12,813 nucleotides of DNA, taken from the NCBI GenBank assembly GCA_029941645.1, contig JAPYSZ010000026.1, positions 1 to 12,813 of the forward strand, read 5' to 3'. The notes below the pieces were generated by a model, which did not search any database, was not told the origin of the DNA, and was given only the letters and a program-made list of their open reading frames with translations. Below are positions 8,208 to 12,813 of this stretch, in pieces. Position 1 is the stretch's first letter; the number at the start of each line of letters is the position of its first letter. The translations under genes were made by a program, and so were the position numbers. Source of the DNA: Candidatus Poseidoniia archaeon (GTDB lineage Archaea > Thermoplasmatota > Poseidoniia > MGIII > CG-Epi1).

Positions 8208-8792
8208 TTATTGTACGTAGTATGCTTTGTGACCCTTTGCCCATTTTCTAATGTCTATTATTTCAACGTTATTAAATTCAGTTTTTAGTTTATTTTCTAC
8301 AGTATCAAAGATATCTTCATCTTTTCCAGGCATTGAACGTGATTTTATCATAAGGAAACCACATTTTGGTTTAAAGAAAAGATAATTTCGAATAAAAACA
8401 TCTAATTGGTCACGTTGTGCTATATCTTGATATAAGATATCAGGTATATTTGCATGAGGTTGGTATGTTCTTGGAAAATGTGCATCACCTAGAAAAGGTA
8501 TTATGTTTTTTTCTTTTTCAGCTAAAACAATGAGTTCAGCCATTGCTGTAGGTGAAATGTCTACACCAACAATCCTACCTTCTATGCATATTTTGCTCAA
8601 AAAACTGACTGTATTTCCTTCTGCAGCTCCTAGATATAGAACGGTACTTTCTTTTGCAAATGGCCAGTGATTTCCTTTTCCTAATACATACGCCGCTAAT
8701 TTGGAATGATAAGGATTCCAGGCAACCCAGTATTTGCCATATTTTAGTTCTAAAAATCCTCTTTTCTTCCGTAAATTATTGGGGAGTTTCAT
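8208..8792 (-). CDS. flpA: Fibrillarin-like rRNA/tRNA 2'-O-methyltransferase
   Basis: This is the catalytic subunit of archaeal C/D-box sRNPs, transferring methyl from SAM to ribose 2'-OH of rRNA and tRNA under guide-RNA direction. It has 194 residues; archaeal homologues are usually somewhat longer (about 210-230), so the N-terminal region is compact. Visible landmarks: WNPYHSKLAA (25-34), SAM motif I LYLGAAEGNTVS (52-63), acidic VDIS (77-80), DILYQDIAQRDQ (118-129), MIKSRS (148-153) and GHKAYY near the end. The fibrillarin catalytic tetrad is present as K31, D123, K150 and H188. The ATG lies two bases after the top6B stop, with no Shine-Dalgarno sequence, suggesting co-transcription and translational coupling. 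The usual partner gene nop5/nop56 is not adjacent. The stop codon directly abuts the CCA end of the convergent tRNA-Thr. Confidence 0.95.
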   Translation of the reverse strand: MKLPNNLRKKRGFLELKYGKYWVAWNPYHSKLAAYVLGKGNHWPFAKESTVLYLGAAEGNTVSFLSKICIEGRIVGVDISPTAMAELIVLAEKEKNIIPFLGDAHFPRTYQPHANIPDILYQDIAQRDQLDVFIRNYLFFKPKCGFLMIKSRSMPGKDEDIFDTVENKLKTEFNNVEIIDIRKWAKGHKAYYVQ

Positions 8793-8794
8793 AA

Positions 8795-10858
8795 CTAGGC
8801 TAAGCCTTGTTTTTCAGCTTCTATCGCTTCACTTATGCCAGAATCTATTACTCCAGTCCATGGTTCAGCTCCGATAATATTGGTTGAGTCAATACCCTCT
8901 ACCCATAATTCTAGTCCTTCAAAGCTACTTCGGTTTCCTTCAGGAATAGTAAATTTATATTTTGTCGATTCAGTAGTTGGCAACCCAACAGACCATACGA
9001 CATGATTTCCTTCACGTTTTCCAGGCTTTGGTTCAGCCTCTTTTATTTCATGTCCTGGAACCGCTACTCTCAATTTGAAATTTGCCGATCGCAATCGATA
9101 ATTTATTATTTTTATTTCAACTTCAATTCGGTCATTTTTAAATTCAATATCTTCTTCAATCCAAACAACATCCATTATAGCGGCGACAACTTTGTCTAAA
9201 TTTGGTACAGGTTGCCCTACTATGCTTGAAGCTTTTTCAGCTATAGCAGGTAAAACTTTTTGCACTAAGTCAAATTTTTCACTAACTTTTGCTCTTTTCT
9301 TTTGTTTTTTAAGATGCCTTGACAATGTTTTTGCGTTATTTCTTAAAGCTAATTTTATTTCTTTCTTTATTTCTTCAATATCTGCAATTGCTTCTTTAGC
9401 TTCAGATGTAAAGGGTATGTTCGTTGATGCTACATGTACTAAAATTATTGCAGGGCCGCTTGGTGTTCCCTTTCCTTTTTTCTGTTCTAATCCATAAGTT
9501 CTCCAGTTAATTCCTTGAACAGCTTTTGTAATTGCACAACCACCGGCCTGATAAAGTAGCGGAACACGATTTGCAAATCTTAGAACTTGGACAGGTTGAT
9601 CCTTTGGTAGATTTCCACCATAAACCATTCCTACTTCAACAAGAAATGGAGTTCCTGCAAAAACTGAAGGCGTTCTACTAATTGGTAAGGTGTAAAACTC
9701 GGGTCTGTATTCTTCTAAAACTTGTTTCAATCCGAGCTTGATTAATTTAGGCCCAATTGGTACTAAAATTCCACTTGTCGGCGTTCTGATTGATGTAGTT
9801 TTGAATGCATCAATCAATGCCTTAGCTTCTAATCTAGTTATATCTTGAGGCCTTACATAAGGAGAGAGTCTAGCTTTTATCAAAACGTCACTTATACTTT
9901 TAGTACCCATAGATGATAAATCTTTACGTAGAAAATGCCCCATTTGGTATTCTTTACTATGATGAGCCATTCTCATCAATTGTCCCAATTCAACACCATG
10001 TGGATGAGGTTTAACTCCTTGACTTGGAAGTTTTGGAAGATCAGAACTTCCTCTATCAAATAAGAATATTTTCTTATCAGGGTTAGTAAAAATTATTTTA
10101 GCATGCGGATTAACTATTGCAGTTGATTTTAGGTATTCTAATACAGAAGGTCTAGCTTCTCTGTATCTGCCTTTGATTGCAAATTCAACTCTTGTTCCAT
10201 GATATTTCTCAGGATAGATTCCATCTTCATCAGGTTCACCGTTTTCATTTTTCCAAACAAAATCTTCAGTTCTTTCAACATTACCTCTATTATTTCTAGT
10301 ATCGAGTTTCATTGCTATTCTAGTTGCTAGATGTTCTTCAGATATTCTTGTACTAATGATTGCGGATCTTCCAGTTGTTAGTTGTCCATACATTATAGCC
10401 GCAGAGATTCCAATACCTTGTTGTCCCCTTGACTGCTTTCCACTACCAAATCTTGAACCATACAGTAATCTTCCAAATACATTTGGTACATTTTCTTCCA
10501 CTATTCCAGGTCCATTATCTTCAATTGCAATACTAAGTTCATCTTTACCAAGAGTTCCAATTTCTACTTTCAATTCAGGAAGAACTCCAGCCTGCTCACA
10601 TGCATCAAGACTGTTGTCAACACCTTCTTTCACAGCAGTTATCAAGGAATGTGTGGGATTGTCAAATCCTAAAATGTGTCTATTTTGTTCAAAAAATTCT
10701 GAAACAGGAATATCTCTTTGCTCTTTAGCAAGTTGATGGGCTTTAGTAGTCTTTTTTGGTTTCTTTTTAACTTCTTTTTTTTCTACTTTAATTTCTTCGA
10801 CATGAGGTTCTTCAGGTTCATCATCTTCACTTCTGAAATCAAAGGTCATCTGGTCCAT
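8795..10858 (-). CDS. top6B: DNA topoisomerase VI subunit B (GHKL ATPase subunit)
   Basis: This is the ATPase half of the type IIB topoisomerase that relaxes and decatenates DNA by passing a duplex through a double-strand break; subunit A makes the cut. It has 687 residues. A charged, low-complexity N-terminal extension (about 10-45, acidic then Lys-rich) precedes the GHKL domain: N-box KEGVDNSLDA (E78, N82), G1 box EDNGPGI (D114, G116, G118) and G2 RGQQGIGISAA (144-154). An H2TH region (about 290-370) and a transducer follow, with PFTSEAKEAIA carrying the likely ATP-sensing switch lysine (K488). The last 100 or so residues (about 575-672) form a beta-rich segment like the Ig-type C-terminal domain of longer euryarchaeal subunits. 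ATG codons lie at residues 1 and 4. No top6A is beside it; flpA follows after two bases. Confidence 0.96.
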   Translation of the reverse strand: MDQMTFDFRSEDDEPEEPHVEEIKVEKKEVKKKPKKTTKAHQLAKEQRDIPVSEFFEQNRHILGFDNPTHSLITAVKEGVDNSLDACEQAGVLPELKVEIGTLGKDELSIAIEDNGPGIVEENVPNVFGRLLYGSRFGSGKQSRGQQGIGISAAIMYGQLTTGRSAIISTRISEEHLATRIAMKLDTRNNRGNVERTEDFVWKNENGEPDEDGIYPEKYHGTRVEFAIKGRYREARPSVLEYLKSTAIVNPHAKIIFTNPDKKIFLFDRGSSDLPKLPSQGVKPHPHGVELGQLMRMAHHSKEYQMGHFLRKDLSSMGTKSISDVLIKARLSPYVRPQDITRLEAKALIDAFKTTSIRTPTSGILVPIGPKLIKLGLKQVLEEYRPEFYTLPISRTPSVFAGTPFLVEVGMVYGGNLPKDQPVQVLRFANRVPLLYQAGGCAITKAVQGINWRTYGLEQKKGKGTPSGPAIILVHVASTNIPFTSEAKEAIADIEEIKKEIKLALRNNAKTLSRHLKKQKKRAKVSEKFDLVQKVLPAIAEKASSIVGQPVPNLDKVVAAIMDVVWIEEDIEFKNDRIEVEIKIINYRLRSANFKLRVAVPGHEIKEAEPKPGKREGNHVVWSVGLPTTESTKYKFTIPEGNRSSFEGLELWVEGIDSTNIIGAEPWTGVIDSGISEAIEAEKQGLA

Positions 10859-10876
10859 TCAGGGCCTATAAGCACC

Positions 10877-10886
10877 AATAATTAAG
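10877..10886 (-). promoter_or_regulatory. Candidate TATA-like element before top6B
   Basis: On the minus strand CTTAATTATT is centred about 24 bases before the top6B ATG, so a transcript could be leaderless or nearly so. It lies in the 38-base gap after the PUA gene, the only gap in the right-hand gene series large enough for a promoter. The match to the archaeal TATA consensus is moderate, and read-through from the upstream genes remains equally possible. Confidence 0.3.
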
Positions 10887-10896
10887 CAGTACCCCT

Positions 10897-11340
10897 TCAC
10901 AAATAATTTATTTTACAAAATCGGGACTTAGGTATTTGATTCTTGAGTAAATTTCCATTCCAATGGCCACATCCCAACGTAATTTTTTTGTATTTAACTA
11001 TTACAAAACCAGGCTTCACATCCGTTTCAGGTTCTAGATTTAAACCATTACAATAATCGGTTGTTTGTTTTTTATTCAATTCAATAACATTTTTATAGAT
11101 TTGATTTCCAAATAGTTGAAGAAAATTCGTTGTTGGTTTTGGTGTCTTATTTAATCGGAATACACATATTCCAATGCTTTCAGGATTTATTCTTTCAATT
11201 TTATCGGGACCAATAAAAATTCTATTTTTTGAACCAAGGTACCAATTATAATCATCAAATATTTTTTTTGAAATATCAAATCTTTCTTTGCAATAGTCAA
11301 GAATTTGCGTTTTTTTTTCAAGGTTCAGTGATGCTAACAT
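10897..11340 (-). CDS. PUA-type RNA-binding protein partner of NOL1/NOP2 methyltransferase (COG3270-like)
   Basis: This is a small protein of 147 residues resembling the PUA-like module that follows NOL1/NOP2/Sun methyltransferase domains (RsmF-type) or is encoded next to them. Characteristic stretches are KPTTNFLQLFG (68-78) and the closing PUA-like pattern GFVIVKYKKITLGCG (111-125) plus LLKNQIPKSR (131-140). It probably binds RNA and positions the methyltransferase encoded just upstream; this is inferred from family and context. Its ATG lies inside the end of the methyltransferase gene (7-base overlap, 11334-11340), a sign of translational coupling and possibly a fixed protein ratio. A run of nine A on the coding strand (11310-11318) falls in codons 8-11. 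There is no enzyme motif of its own. Confidence 0.75.
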   Translation of the reverse strand: MLASLNLEKKTQILDYCKERFDISKKIFDDYNWYLGSKNRIFIGPDKIERINPESIGICVFRLNKTPKPTTNFLQLFGNQIYKNVIELNKKQTTDYCNGLNLEPETDVKPGFVIVKYKKITLGCGHWNGNLLKNQIPKSRFCKINYL

Positions 11341-12254
11341 TTTTCCATCCTTGCTACAAAGAAACCATCAGTATCATTTTGGTGGGGCCAAATTCTCATA
11401 CATTTTTCTACTTCTTTATCATATATTTGTCCATTCCATTCAGTTATCCCTTTTCCGGTTTTTAATCCATTAAGATTAATTCTTTTAAGATCAATTGATT
11501 CTTCTGTGAGAATTTCGCTAACAATTTTTTCATTCTCATCTGGAGAAAATGTACACGTTGAATAAATTATTGTACTTCCTTTAGGTGCCATTTGACAGGC
11601 TTTTTTCAATAAACCTTTCTGTAGTTTGCTAAATCTTTCATAGTCTTTTTCTTTCCATTTTCGGGCTACAGCATTTTTTTTTCTAATAGTTCCTTCTGAA
11701 CTACAAGGTGCATCAACTAAGTATAACTCAGCTTTTGTGTTTGGGAATGATTTAAAATCTCTTAATGATACTGTGGTGTTTGTTACACCTAAACGATCTA
11801 AATTACCTCTTAGTGATTTTATCCTTGTATGTCTTGAGTCATTAGCGATGATATGTCCTCTATTCTGCATCATATCTGCTATTTGGGTGGTCTTTGAGCC
11901 TGGCGCTGCACAGCAATCTATAATTTTATTCTCTTCAATTACATCTTTTACAATTAATGGAGGTATCATTGAGGTTAATTCTTGAATATAAATTTGACCC
12001 GTAAAATGTTCAATACTACTCCCTAAATTTGTAAGATTTGATACAAAAGCATTATCATTCCATTTGACTTTCTCTATTTTGGAATCATAGGTTTTTAGTT
12101 TTTCTAATACTTCTTCTTTTTCTCCTTTAAGTGTATTTACTCTGAAAGATTGCTTTAATGGTTCATTTACGAATTTAGCAAATTTAGGGGAATTATCAAC
12201 AATATTACTGTAACGTTCTATAATATTTTGTTTTACAGTTTGAAAAGCACCCAT
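11334..12254 (-). CDS. NOL1/NOP2/Sun family m5C RNA methyltransferase
   Basis: This is a SAM-dependent RNA cytosine-5 methyltransferase acting on tRNA or rRNA; which of these cannot be told from sequence. It has 306 residues. After an N-terminal RNA-binding segment with SFRVNTLK (36-43) come the Rossmann-like catalytic motifs: motif I IIDCCAAPGSKTTQ (111-124), an acidic AND turn (137-139), motif IV VDAPCSSEGT (180-189) and motif VI YSTCTFSPDENE (231-242). Both cysteines of the two-cysteine mechanism are present: C184 in DAPC, which releases the enzyme, and C234 in STCT, the nucleophile. It lacks the fused C-terminal PUA domain of RsmF-like proteins; a separate overlapping gene seems to supply it. 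The ATG lies two bases after the stop of the dehydrogenase gene, without a Shine-Dalgarno sequence. Confidence 0.94.
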   Translation of the reverse strand: MGAFQTVKQNIIERYSNIVDNSPKFAKFVNEPLKQSFRVNTLKGEKEEVLEKLKTYDSKIEKVKWNDNAFVSNLTNLGSSIEHFTGQIYIQELTSMIPPLIVKDVIEENKIIDCCAAPGSKTTQIADMMQNRGHIIANDSRHTRIKSLRGNLDRLGVTNTTVSLRDFKSFPNTKAELYLVDAPCSSEGTIRKKNAVARKWKEKDYERFSKLQKGLLKKACQMAPKGSTIIYSTCTFSPDENEKIVSEILTEESIDLKRINLNGLKTGKGITEWNGQIYDKEVEKCMRIWPHQNDTDGFFVARMEKC

Positions 12255-12256
12255 AC

Positions 12257-12813
12257 CTAAGCCCTTAACACGCGGGCTTTTGGTTCTTTGATATTAGCCA
12301 TAACATTTCTCGTATCAATAATTAATCGGGCATGTTTGCCTATTAGTTCATAGTCAACGTTTGAATGGTCTGTAGTTATCACAATGGCGTCTTGATTTTT
12401 TAAATTTTCCGTATTTAATTCTAAACTTTTCTGGGAATTAAATTCTTTGACATAGGGATCATGGTAACTGATTTTGGCTCCTTTGAATTGTAGTAATTCC
12501 ATTATTTTTAAAGCTGGAGATTCTCTTATATCATCAATATCTTTTTTGTAAGCAACACCCAGAATCATTATGTTACTTTCTCTAATGCTTTTTTTGTCAT
12601 CATTTAGCGCTTTCCCTATTCTATGAGTTATATTTTCAGTCATTTTTCTATTAATTTCACCAGCTAACTCAATAAATTTCGCCTCCGTATTGTATTCTTT
12701 TGCTTTCCATGAAAGGTAGAAAGGATCAATGGGAATACAATGCCCCCCCATCCCCGGTCCTGGATAAAATGGCATAAATCCAAATGGCTTAGTTTTAGCA
12801 GCGTCTATAACTT
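12257..12813 (-). CDS. UDP-N-acetylhexosamine/UDP-glucose-type 6-dehydrogenase, C-terminal part (partial)
   Basis: The N-terminal part lies beyond the window; 185 complete codons are visible and the frame is open through 12813. An in-frame ATG at 12775 is internal, because upstream codons continue the conserved sequence (VIDAAKTKPFGF). The enzyme family oxidises the C6 hydroxyl of a nucleotide sugar to a uronate in two NAD-dependent steps. The active-site motif PGPGMGGHCIPIDPFYL carries the catalytic cysteine (codon 12739-12737). The C-terminal NAD-domain motif MILGVAYKKDIDDIRESPAL is also intact. The GGHCIPIDPFYL form is typical of UDP-HexNAc dehydrogenases (WecC/WbpA/TviB group) more than of UDP-glucose dehydrogenase, so it probably feeds surface glycan or protein N-glycosylation. 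The exact substrate is not resolved. Confidence 0.92.
   Translation of the reverse strand, partial: VIDAAKTKPFGFMPFYPGPGMGGHCIPIDPFYLSWKAKEYNTEAKFIELAGEINRKMTENITHRIGKALNDDKKSIRESNIMILGVAYKKDIDDIRESPALKIMELLQFKGAKISYHDPYVKEFNSQKSLELNTENLKNQDAIVITTDHSNVDYELIGKHARLIIDTRNVMANIKEPKARVLRA

Noticed and set aside
10356..10736. Plus-strand open frame opposite the topoisomerase ATPase domain
   Set aside because: It lies wholly antisense to the GHKL N-box, G1 and G2 motifs, which are unambiguously coding on the minus strand.
12743..12758. Run of seven G on the coding strand and nearby G4 in the dehydrogenase, a possible frameshift or programmed slip
   Set aside because: The conserved motif PGPGMGGHCIP reads through it in frame; the run simply encodes Gly-rich active-site residues.
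12257..12775. ATG at 12775 as the start of a short complete dehydrogenase
   Set aside because: Codons upstream to the window edge continue conserved family sequence in frame, so this Met is internal and the gene is cut by the window.

Overview
The window looks like a low-GC archaeal chromosome segment, most likely from a marine uncultured Thermoplasmatota/Euryarchaeota lineage (Marine Group II/III type). The archaeal assignment rests on topoisomerase VI subunit B, a fibrillarin-like 2'-O-methyltransferase with the full K-D-K-H tetrad, a tRNA-Thr with U73, archaeal TATA-like elements, and an almost complete lack of Shine-Dalgarno sequences. The lineage is inferred from gene style and base composition only and was not tested by any search.

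Left part (1-2677): a secreted, C-terminally membrane-anchored protein built of NEW3/CARDB-like beta domains runs leftward off the window edge. It is not closed by a stop inside the window. Divergent from it is a TatD-family metal-dependent hydrolase (COG1099-like). An almost symmetric AT-rich box between the two starts (about 1798-1810) can serve as a TATA box in both directions and argues for a later GTG start of the hydrolase than the longest reading frame gives.

Centre (2674-8207): a 1786-residue Lhr-type superfamily 2 helicase on the minus strand, about twice the usual archaeal length, overlaps the hydrolase tail to tail by 4 bases. A short divergent spacer separates it from a plus-strand tRNA-Thr(GGU) with encoded CCA. 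The tRNA abuts the stop codon of the next, convergent gene with no spacer.

Right part (8208-12813): a tightly packed minus-strand series. In transcription order it is: the C-terminal part of a UDP-HexNAc/UDP-glucose-type dehydrogenase (cut by the window edge); a NOL1/NOP2/Sun m5C RNA methyltransferase; a separate small PUA-type RNA-binding protein; topoisomerase VI subunit B; and a fibrillarin-like protein. Junctions are +2, -7, about +38 and +2 bases, so these genes are probably co-transcribed, perhaps with an internal promoter before top6B. RNA modification (m5C methyltransferase, PUA partner, fibrillarin, tRNA) is the common theme. Topoisomerase VI-B and the sugar dehydrogenase are less obvious partners. 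Neither top6A beside top6B nor nop5 beside fibrillarin is present.

No CRISPR array, transposase, integrase or phage gene is visible. No clear new defence or metabolic system emerges. The most unusual items are the long Lhr helicase, the surface protein with a tandem Pro/Ala cytoplasmic tail, the split methyltransferase/PUA pair and the unusual partners of top6B and the fibrillarin gene.
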